Shown here piece after piece: positions 1 through 5,050 of a DNA stretch of 7,251 nt (position 1 is its first letter; each line of letters begins with the position of its first letter). This DNA comes from Streptosporangiaceae bacterium (GTDB taxonomy: Bacteria; Actinomycetota; Actinomycetes; Streptosporangiales; Streptosporangiaceae), in assembly GCA_030045215.1 (NCBI GenBank), contig JASIBJ010000732.1, positions 1 through 7,251 on the forward strand, written 5' to 3'. A program made the position numbers and the translations under genes. A model generated the notes under the pieces. It was given only the letters and a program-made list of their open reading frames with translations, did not search any database and was not told the DNA's origin.

Positions 1-86
1 GGCGGTCGAGCGGTGCCGGCATGCGTGGACCGTCCGCCTTCCGCGTCAGGTTCCACTGCGGCCCGCGCCCCGGCTGATCGCTCGCC

Positions 87-115
87 TTGCAATACGTCGT
101 ACATCTACTTATGAT
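87..115 (+). promoter_or_regulatory. Sigma-70-type promoter of the padR-like gene
   Basis: A -35 box TTGCAA (87-92) and a -10 box TATGAT (110-115) are separated by 17 bases, close to the housekeeping sigma consensus. Transcription would be expected to start about 6-7 bases after the -10 box, at 121-122, which is the first base of the GTG codon at 122, so the message may be leaderless. A small dyad, CATC (102-105) and GATG (113-116), overlaps the -10 box and could be part of an operator for autoregulation by the PadR protein. That last point is inference; the arms are only 4 bases long. Confidence 0.6.
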
Positions 116-121
116 GGTCAT

Positions 122-484
122 GTGAGTAAAGTGAGGGGCCCGATGCGGGAGCCGGCATACTTCGTTCTGGCGTCCCTGCTGGACGGGCCGCTGCATGGTT
201 ACGCCATCATCCAGCGCACCGGGGAACTGTCAGGCGGCCGGGTCCGGCTGGCGACCGGGACGTTGTACACGGCGCTAGACAAGCTCACCGCCGAGGGCCA
301 TGCGGAACTGGTGCGCGAGGAGATCGTCAACGGCCGGGCCCGCCGCTCCTACGGGCTGACGCCGCCTGGCGCGGGCGCGTTGCGGGCCGAAGCGGCGCGA
401 ATGGCGGAGGCGGCCAGCCTGGTGACCGACCGGGGCCGCCACCTGACGGCGGGGGGCCCGGGCCCGAAGGCGAGTCCTGCGTGA
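122..484 (+). CDS. PadR-family transcriptional regulator
   Basis: A 120-residue cytoplasmic DNA-binding protein of the PadR family, which are winged-helix repressors that usually control adjacent membrane or transport genes and often themselves. Visible family marks are the first helix (EPAYFVLASLLDGPLHGYAI, residues 10-29), the recognition helix with the typical TLYTALDKL core (47-55), and the wing with NGRARRSYGLT (69-79). The C-terminal tail is short and rich in Gly/Pro/Ala, so the dimerisation helix is of the minimal type. The GTG at 122 fits a leaderless transcript from the promoter just upstream. An alternative ATG at 143, preceded by GAGGGG at 133-138, would remove seven residues and leave the domain intact. 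The stop overlaps the next gene's GTG start in GTGA (481-484), implying translational coupling. The ligand and targets are unknown; the natural target is its own operon. Confidence 0.93.
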   Translation: MSKVRGPMREPAYFVLASLLDGPLHGYAIIQRTGELSGGRVRLATGTLYTALDKLTAEGHAELVREEIVNGRARRSYGLTPPGAGALRAEAARMAEAASLVTDRGRHLTAGGPGPKASPA

Positions 485-1212
485 CCCGGCTGGAGCGGCG
501 CTGCCGCTGGCTACTGCGCGCCTACCCCGCCTGGTACCGGCGCGAGCGGTCCGGGGAAATGCTCGACACCCTGCTGGAGGCCAGCCTGCCCGGCCGCAGA
601 TGGCCTTCCGTCCGCGACGCGCGGGCACTGATGATCGGGGGCCTGCGGGTCCGAGGCTGGACCTGGCTGCTGTCGATGCTGTGGGTGGGAGCGGGCGTGG
701 TCATCACTGGCTACTTGTTCTATGTCACCACCAAGCCGTTCAGCTGGGCTGACGTGACCTCCGGGATCGAAGGGTGGAGCGCAGATCCCGTGGCTGTGCA
801 GATCGGCGTAGTCCTGGCGCAGGTCGCAGGGCTGGCTCTCCCTCTCCCGGTGCTGATTGCCGGGTTCATCAGGCTTCGCGGCTGGCGGCCGGCCAACTGG
901 CTCCGCGCGACCGCGTGGACAGGAGCGTGGATTGCGGGCGCCGCTCTCATGGCCCAGGCCAGTGCCTGGGGGCAATACCCAGAGGGGAGCTGCCCCAATA
1001 GTTATCAGAACGGTATGGTTTGCCCTATTCCCAGCCCTGCCGTGGTGAGCTGGGGAGAGCTGCCGATCTGTGCCGCGTGGCTGGTGCTCGGGGCCGTGAT
1101 GACCTGGATACTGGCGGTACCGGCCCGCCATTCGGACGTACCCAACACCAGCAGCCGAGCCAGCGGCAAAGCTAGCCGACGGCCGGCCGGTGCCGGTGAT
1201 TTGCAAACGTAG
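481..1212 (+). CDS. Four-helix membrane protein, PadR operon partner
   Basis: A 243-residue integral membrane protein translated from a GTG that overlaps the padR stop by four bases. The cytoplasmic N-terminus has the pattern AYPAWYRRERSGEMLDTLLE (residues 14-33). This resembles the short helical prefix seen in many actinobacterial membrane proteins and permeases encoded next to PadR genes. Four hydrophobic segments follow at about 61-83, 103-130, 140-162 and 192-214. Basic clusters at the N-terminus, at 131-142 and after 214 obey the positive-inside rule, with both termini inside. The second outside loop (163-190) carries Cys171 and Cys181, which could form a disulfide. The C-tail (215-243) is Ser/Arg/Ala-rich and probably disordered. 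No transporter or enzyme motif is visible, so the biochemical role is unknown. It is probably repressed by the upstream PadR protein. A decayed copy lies at 2123-2628. Confidence 0.85.
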   Translation: MTRLERRCRWLLRAYPAWYRRERSGEMLDTLLEASLPGRRWPSVRDARALMIGGLRVRGWTWLLSMLWVGAGVVITGYLFYVTTKPFSWADVTSGIEGWSADPVAVQIGVVLAQVAGLALPLPVLIAGFIRLRGWRPANWLRATAWTGAWIAGAALMAQASAWGQYPEGSCPNSYQNGMVCPIPSPAVVSWGELPICAAWLVLGAVMTWILAVPARHSDVPNTSSRASGKASRRPAGAGDLQT

Positions 1213-1327
1213 AGCCCGTGCCCGCAGCGTGCCCGAAGTACAGGGCGAAGACGCGTCACCACAGTCGCTCGCGTTGCGGTGGTTGCTGCACTGCCAAGGC
1301 AGCCGAGCGTCCGATTTCCGGGAGGGT

Positions 1328-1375
1328 TGCTGGTCCAGTAGGGGGCCGGCGGTTAACGCCCTGCCCTGACCAGCA
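1328..1375. terminator. Interrupted hairpin between convergent genes
   Basis: The 206-base gap 1213-1418 between two converging genes holds no supportable gene. It contains nested inverted arms: TGCTGGTC (1328-1335) with GACCAGCA (1368-1375), then AGGG (1340-1343) with CCCT (1364-1367), then GGCG (1348-1351) with CGCC (1357-1360) around the loop GTTAA. All three pairs are perfect, with unpaired bulges between them. Position and symmetry suggest a transcription end or barrier serving both strands. There is no T-tract on either side, so a classical intrinsic terminator is not shown. Confidence 0.5.
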
Positions 1376-1418
1376 GTTCCATCAAGGGCAGCAAGCCGAC
1401 CGCAGAGCCGCGTCCAGA

Positions 1419-1988
1419 TCAGCCTTGGCCGATCAGCTCGTAGGCGGTCGCGGTCCCGGGAATGCCGCCACCGTGATAGTTCTGCACCCGCCACGTGCCG
1501 GTGATGCTGATCGTGCCGGCCCCGCCTGGCTGAGAGAACGAGCCTTGCCAGGACGACAGCTGGATCACTGCATAGCCGGAGCACTCGCCGTCGTTCTGCG
1601 CGCACCAGAGGGCTGAGTGCACCGGGTCGCCAGTCAGCACCAGCTGGGGGGGCGCGTCGGAGGAGGTTGGCGCAATCCCGCACGCGCCGTATTCGGGCCC
1701 GTCGCAGATTACGCTGAGACGGACTTTCTGGTCGACGTGCTGGCCGAGGAATGCCGAGAAGGTGGCTGCGGTGGCGTTGTCCGCCAGGTTGCCGGAGAAG
1801 CTCGGCGGGCCGGCAGGCTTAACGAAATTGTAGATGGCGATGATGCTGGCGATGACGCCAAGCACGCCCGCAAAGATCGCTAAGACCTGCCCTAGCCGAC
1901 TCCTTCTCTTCCGCCTGGCGTCCGCACCTGTCTTCCGGGCAGCGGTAGCGTCTTGGCCGGTCGGCCCGCTCCCGGCTGCTCCCGTCAC
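1419..1988 (-). CDS. Single-pass membrane protein with extracytoplasmic Cys-containing domain
   Basis: A 189-residue protein of a family I do not recognise. A flexible Gly/Ala/Thr-rich N-terminus is followed by a basic block (RRKRRSR, 25-31) and one hydrophobic helix (about 33-55), giving an N-in, C-out anchor. The remaining residues (56-189) form a probably beta-rich outer domain with four cysteines (95, 103, 129, 136), which could make two disulfides, and an end that reads like paired strands (TISITGTWRVQNY, then TATAYELIG). I chose GTG at 1988 because GGAGG (complement of 1993-1997) lies four bases upstream. The frame stays open to an ATG at 2201, with a further ATG at 2075, but both lack a ribosome site and the 2201 extension would overlap the neighbouring paralogue remnant. 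Codon 36 is TTA, which is rare in such genomes. G/C-rich third positions support a real gene. It lies between the two copies of the PadR-partner gene and converges on the first. A possible OB-like fold is only a guess. Confidence 0.72.
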   Translation of the reverse strand: MTGAAGSGPTGQDATAARKTGADARRKRRSRLGQVLAIFAGVLGVIASIIAIYNFVKPAGPPSFSGNLADNATAATFSAFLGQHVDQKVRLSVICDGPEYGACGIAPTSSDAPPQLVLTGDPVHSALWCAQNDGECSGYAVIQLSSWQGSFSQPGGAGTISITGTWRVQNYHGGGIPGTATAYELIGQG

Positions 1989-2122
1989 GGGCCCTCCCCG
2001 ATGTCCTTCACCCGCCAACGGGCTGCTCACGGTGCTACGGCGATTGGACGCACTGCAGCTGGTACCGGTTGACATCAGAGACTGGGCGCGACTCGCCGGC
2101 CCGAGGTGCACGAGCACAGTCC

Positions 2123-2628
2123 TATCCGGCCTGGCACCGGCGCGCGCGGGCCGGGGAGATGCTGGGCACCCTGGGTCCATGCACGTGTCCGAGATCCCCA
2201 CCTACGCCACAATTCCTTGCTGGGTGGGTGAACCCGGCGTGGTCATAAACGCCGGCTACCTGGGCGGGGCGGCATGGCTGCTGCTGAGTGTCCCGGTGCT
2301 AATCACCGGGATAGTGCGGCTGCGGCGAACTGACCGGGCCGGCCTGTGGCCCACTGTCTGGATTGCAGGCCTTCTGCTCATGATCCCGATCGCGGGCTGG
2401 CACACTTCCGCGCCAGCGGTCATGAGCGGTAACTGCTGGGAAGGCTCGGGGTGCGCACTTGCCGGATACCGCTACGCGGTCGTGAGCTGGTGGGAGCTGG
2501 CGGTCCTGGCCGGGTGGCTCGCGCTCGGAGCCACGATGACGCTGATCCTGGCCAGGACAGCTCCGTCTCGTGCTGCGTGCCCGATAAGACGGTCACAGGC
2601 ACGTAGCCAGGATCAGCCCCGGCACTGA
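2123..2628 (+). pseudogene. Decayed paralogue of the PadR-partner membrane protein
   Basis: This is a second, damaged copy of the membrane protein at 481-1212. Bases 2123-2173 read YPAWHRRARAGEMLGTL, matching YPAWYRRERSGEMLDTL of the first copy, but in a different frame from what follows. From ATG 2179 the other frame reads 149 residues to the stop at 2626. Matches to the first copy include PVLITGIVRLR (first copy PVLIAGFIRLR), a Cys pair in the loop (NCWEGSGC), VVSWWELAVLAGWLALGATMTLILA (matching VVSWGELPICAAWLVLGAVMTWILA), and helices 2-4. Missing are the extreme N-terminus, helix 1 and its following loop, about 70 residues, lost in a deletion that also shifted the frame. No ribosome site fits ATG 2179. 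A shortened three-helix protein from 2179 cannot be excluded, but decay is the simpler reading. No second padR lies upstream. Confidence 0.72.
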
Positions 2629-2718
2629 TCGACCGACGATGACCTTGACCATGCCTGGCTGGAGTTCGGCTGGCAAGGCCGGGCTCGGCCTCGTCAGGGC
2701 CGCCTGCGCCTGCGGCGG

Positions 2719-2730
2719 CGGCGGCCGCCG
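2719..2730. repeat. GC-only perfect palindrome upstream of manA
   Basis: CGGCGGCCGCCG is a perfect 12-base palindrome lying 44 bases before the chosen manA start, inside a longer run of CGG-type triplets (2712-2736). The 146-base gap 2629-2774 shows no recognisable promoter; a TTGACC at 2645-2650 has no matching -10 box. The palindrome may be an operator or simply base-composition noise. Confidence 0.25.
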
Positions 2731-2764
2731 GGCCGGTAGTGTCGCGGAGAGCGCCTCACCTGGC

Positions 2765-2769
2765 AGGAG
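2765..2769 (+). promoter_or_regulatory. Ribosome binding site deciding a TTG start for manA
   Basis: AGGAG lies five bases before TTG 2775. The alternative GTG at 2739 has no purine-rich site in front of it. Class I isomerases commonly begin only a few residues before the RLDNPxRxYAWGS motif, which also favours the TTG. Confidence 0.6.
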
Positions 2770-2774
2770 CGGTC

Positions 2775-3962
2775 TTGGAGCGACTGGACAATCCCGTTCG
2801 CAATTACGCGTGGGGGTCGGCGGCTGACATTCCCGAGTTCCTGGGCGTCGAGCCAGGGGCGGGGCCTGTCGCCGAGCTGTGGATAGGCGCGCACCCCGAC
2901 TCCCCGTCGCGGGTATCAAGGGACGGTACCGCGCGGTCCCTTGCCGAGGTGATCGGGGCGCAGCCGGACGCCGCCCTCGGGGCCCGGCTGATCAGCCGCT
3001 TCGGACCCAGGCTCCCGTTCCTGCTGAAAGTCATCTCGGCCGCCCGCAACCTCTCGCTGCAGGTGCACCCGGACAAGGAATACGCCACCCGCGCCTACGC
3101 GGCCCAGGAGCAGGCGCCAGGCGGGCCGCGTGACTACACAGACGCCAATCACAAGCCGGAGATCATCTGCGCGCTCCGCGACGGCTTCGCAGGACTGGAT
3201 GGGTTCCGGCCGCTGCCGGGCACCCGCGCGCTGCTGGCTGAGCTGGATGTGCCCGGCCTCGGCTGGCTTGCCGCCAGCCTGGGCGACGCTGACCCGGCGG
3301 CCAGCCTCCGGGAGGTCGTGACCAGCGCAGTGACCGGCCCGGCAGACTGCACCGCGGTGATCGCCGACGTCCGGGCCGCGTGCGAGCGGGTAGCCGGTGA
3401 CGGCGGGCCGTGGGGGCTCGCCTGCGCGGCCTACGCCGTGGTCGCGGCCGCGTACCCGGCCGACCCAGGCGTGCTCGTGGCGCTCCTGCTCAACTACGTG
3501 GAGCTGGCGGCGAGCGAGGCCGTTTTCGTGGGCGCCGGCGTGCCGCACTGTTACCTGCACGGCTTCGGCGCGGAGCTGATGGCGTCCTCGGACAACGTGC
3601 TGCGCGCGGGACTGACCAGCAAGCGCGTGAACGTGCCAGAGCTGCTCCGGGTGCTGAACTTCACCCCCGCCGAGCCTGAGGTGCTGCGCGCTCAGCCGGA
3701 GCCTGACGGGATCGAGGCGGTCTACCGGACGCCGGTTGACGACTTCAGGCTTAGCCGGCTGGAACTGGATAGTGAGCGGGCAACGCTGCCAGCTGGCAGG
3801 CCGCAGATCCTGCTGTGCGTCGAGGGCACAGCCGAGCTGCACGACGCCGCAGGGACCGGCCTGGAGTTGCGGCGCGGCCGGTCGGTCTTCATCCAGGCCA
3901 CCGAGAGCGGAGTGAAAATCGGCGGCAAGGCCACCGTGCTGCGGGCGACAACGGCATCCTGA
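2775..3962 (+). CDS. manA: Mannose-6-phosphate isomerase, class I
   Basis: This enzyme interconverts fructose-6-phosphate and mannose-6-phosphate in the cytoplasm, linking glycolysis to the GDP-mannose supply for cell-wall mannans, glycolipids and glycoproteins. The type I zinc-enzyme signature is complete. In numbering from TTG 2775 (395 residues) it has RLDNPVRNYAWGS near the start, then LPFLLKVISA and NLSLQVHPDK with presumed zinc ligands Gln96 and His98, HKPEI with Glu129, and GVPHCYLHG with His258. SDNVLRAGLTSKRVNVPEL follows, with the presumed catalytic Arg277. The C-terminal cupin strands (about 330-395) are intact. Length is typical of the family. If GTG 2739 were used, 12 poorly conserved residues would be added. 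The gene stands alone: the upstream neighbour is a pseudogene and the downstream gene is convergent, with only 37 bases between stop codons. It is codon-typical for the window, and I see no sign of damage or transfer. Confidence 0.95.
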   Translation: MERLDNPVRNYAWGSAADIPEFLGVEPGAGPVAELWIGAHPDSPSRVSRDGTARSLAEVIGAQPDAALGARLISRFGPRLPFLLKVISAARNLSLQVHPDKEYATRAYAAQEQAPGGPRDYTDANHKPEIICALRDGFAGLDGFRPLPGTRALLAELDVPGLGWLAASLGDADPAASLREVVTSAVTGPADCTAVIADVRAACERVAGDGGPWGLACAAYAVVAAAYPADPGVLVALLLNYVELAASEAVFVGAGVPHCYLHGFGAELMASSDNVLRAGLTSKRVNVPELLRVLNFTPAEPEVLRAQPEPDGIEAVYRTPVDDFRLSRLELDSERATLPAGRPQILLCVEGTAELHDAAGTGLELRRGRSVFIQATESGVKIGGKATVLRATTAS

Positions 3963-3971
3963 TCCCTCCGT

Positions 3972-3984
3972 CTGCTGGCAGCAG
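3972..3984. terminator. Short hairpin after manA
   Basis: CTGCTG (3972-3977) and CAGCAG (3979-3984) are complementary arms around a single central base; in practice this would fold as a 5-bp stem with a 3-base loop. It lies ten bases after the manA stop in the 37-base convergent gap. There is no T-tract. It may act together with the stronger hairpin at 4003-4023. Confidence 0.3.
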
Positions 3985-3999
3985 CCAGGCCGGGACCGC

Positions 4000-4830
4000 T
4001 TAGTGCTGGCCGCCTGCCAGCACCTCGCGGAGCCTGGCGGCGAACCCATCGGGATGGCTGCCGAACCCGCCGTGGCCACCGGGGAACCGCGCGGGCTGGC
4101 CACCGAGCCGCTCGGCCAGCGCGTGCGCGGCCTGGTAGACCATCTGCTTCGGCTTCGACTCATCGCCCACGCCCACCACGATGCGAGTGGAGCTCCGCTG
4201 CAGCGCCGCCAGGTCCGGCTCGTAGTTGCCGATGATCGGGATCAGCCGGCCGGCGAACAGATCCAGGTTGGCGCCCATCCGGGACCCCGCCGCCGCATCT
4301 TCCGGCGTCTGCTCGGTCCGCGCGGGCGGCCCGCCGTCGCCGAAGCCGACACCCTTCGTGAATATCTGCATGGCCGCGAACGTGCCATCGCTGCGGTAGG
4401 TCTCGCCGACCCGCTCGTTCAGCGCGTGATACCGCGCCGCGTCGGGCAGCAGTTCCGAGACAGGCGGTTCGTGTGCTACCAGCGTGCGCACCCGGCCCGG
4501 ATACCTGGCGACAAGATCCAGGGCGTACGTCGCGCCGCCACTCGAGCCCAGCACGTCGGCCTGGTCAGTGCTCACCGCGTCCAGCAGCCGGTGGGCATCG
4601 TCGGCAAACAGCGCGACCGTCAGGTCATCCCACGATCCCTGCATCGGGCTTCGCGAGTTGCCGCGGCAGTCATACGTGACGACCGTGTACTCATCGGCGA
4701 GCCGATCGGCGATGTCCTTGAACCCGTCGGCGTCCATCGGTCCGCCCGGGATCATCAGCAGCACCGGGCCGGAGCCCCGCACCTCGTAGTACAGCGATGC
4801 GCCCGGCACCTGCAACGTCTCGGTCTTCAT
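4000..4830 (-). CDS. Alpha/beta-hydrolase
   Basis: A 276-residue soluble hydrolase of the alpha/beta fold with the full set of catalytic features. There is an oxyanion-loop motif IPGGP (27-31), a strand and turn VVTYDCRGNSRS (50-61), the nucleophile elbow GSSGG with Ser97, a candidate acid Asp223 in VGVGDES, and the general base His253 in PGGHGG. The opening (LQVPGASLYYEVRGSGP) is typical of small-molecule esterase, haloperoxidase-like or epoxide-hydrolase-like members, but the substrate cannot be read from the sequence. Residues about 120-200 form the cap region. There is no signal peptide, so it is likely cytoplasmic. The start at 4830 is fixed by GGAGGAG (complement of 4834-4840); an in-frame ATG at 4884 adds 18 unconserved residues and would bury that site. 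The gene is convergent with manA and divergent from the gene at 5051. Its last seven codons form one arm-loop-arm hairpin. Confidence 0.92.
   Translation of the reverse strand: MKTETLQVPGASLYYEVRGSGPVLLMIPGGPMDADGFKDIADRLADEYTVVTYDCRGNSRSPMQGSWDDLTVALFADDAHRLLDAVSTDQADVLGSSGGATYALDLVARYPGRVRTLVAHEPPVSELLPDAARYHALNERVGETYRSDGTFAAMQIFTKGVGFGDGGPPARTEQTPEDAAAGSRMGANLDLFAGRLIPIIGNYEPDLAALQRSSTRIVVGVGDESKPKQMVYQAAHALAERLGGQPARFPGGHGGFGSHPDGFAARLREVLAGGQH
4003..4023. terminator. Perfect 8-bp hairpin over the hydrolase 3' end
   Basis: GTGCTGGC (4003-4010) and GCCAGCAC (4016-4023) are perfect complements around the 5-base loop CGCCT. The element lies wholly inside the last seven sense codons of the minus-strand hydrolase, directly before its stop, and 40 bases after the manA stop on the other strand. 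It has no T-tract on either strand, but is well placed to end or stabilise transcripts from both convergent genes. Confidence 0.5.
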
Positions 4831-4833
4831 ATT

Positions 4834-4840
4834 CTCCTCC
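4834..4840 (-). promoter_or_regulatory. Strong ribosome binding site of the hydrolase gene
   Basis: The minus strand reads GGAGGAG, then AAT, then the ATG at 4830. This near-perfect Shine-Dalgarno sequence is the strongest in the window and settles the start against the upstream ATG at 4884. Confidence 0.85.
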
Positions 4841-5050
4841 TGCTGGCCCCGAGAGCCTGGACTCCCGGCCCGCCCGTACCTCATCGTTCCAGCTCCCGTG
4901 GCTTCGCGCCGGGCTGGTCACCGGTGTTGTGGGTTCCACGCCACCAGCGGCTGGTCAAGCCGATGAGTTGCCTCCATTGCCTTGTCCGCCCGAGCAACAC
5001 GGGTCATCTGCGTCAGTGCAGTTCGTCTGGCTTGTTCATAAGCTCTAGCC
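4841..5050. promoter_or_regulatory. Divergent intergenic region
   Basis: These 210 bases separate the minus-strand hydrolase from the plus-strand gene at 5051 and should hold both promoters. On the minus strand TTGACC (complement of 4953-4958) is a possible -35 box, but the sequence 17 bases on is not a convincing -10. On the plus strand the AT-richer patch TTCATAAG (5035-5042) could be a -10 region, placing a start close to ATG 5051. I see no clear operator dyad and no coding frame that looks real. Confidence 0.35.

Noticed and set aside
1..111. Open frame at the left edge ending at TGA 112-114, possible tail of an upstream gene
   Set aside because: The 37-codon translation shows no recognisable pattern and overlaps the promoter boxes of the padR gene; there is too little to support a call.
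511..1683. 390-residue minus-strand open frame across the membrane protein and hairpin region
   Set aside because: It overlaps two better supported genes, is Arg/Pro/His-rich without any family pattern, and crosses the convergent hairpin.
2069..2074. TTGACA, a perfect -35 hexamer on the plus strand
   Set aside because: Nothing like a -10 box occurs 15-19 bases downstream; the region there is GCGCGACTCGCC-like.
1834..2178. N-terminal extension of the second membrane-protein frame back to ATG 1834
   Set aside because: This stretch is antisense to the single-pass protein gene and resembles nothing in the first copy, whereas homology to the first copy is found only from 2123 on.
2916..4163. Long open frame on the minus strand opposite manA
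   Set aside because: It lies antisense to a fully recognisable mannose-6-phosphate isomerase, has low-complexity Arg/Gln/Gly-rich translation, and no motif or ribosome site.
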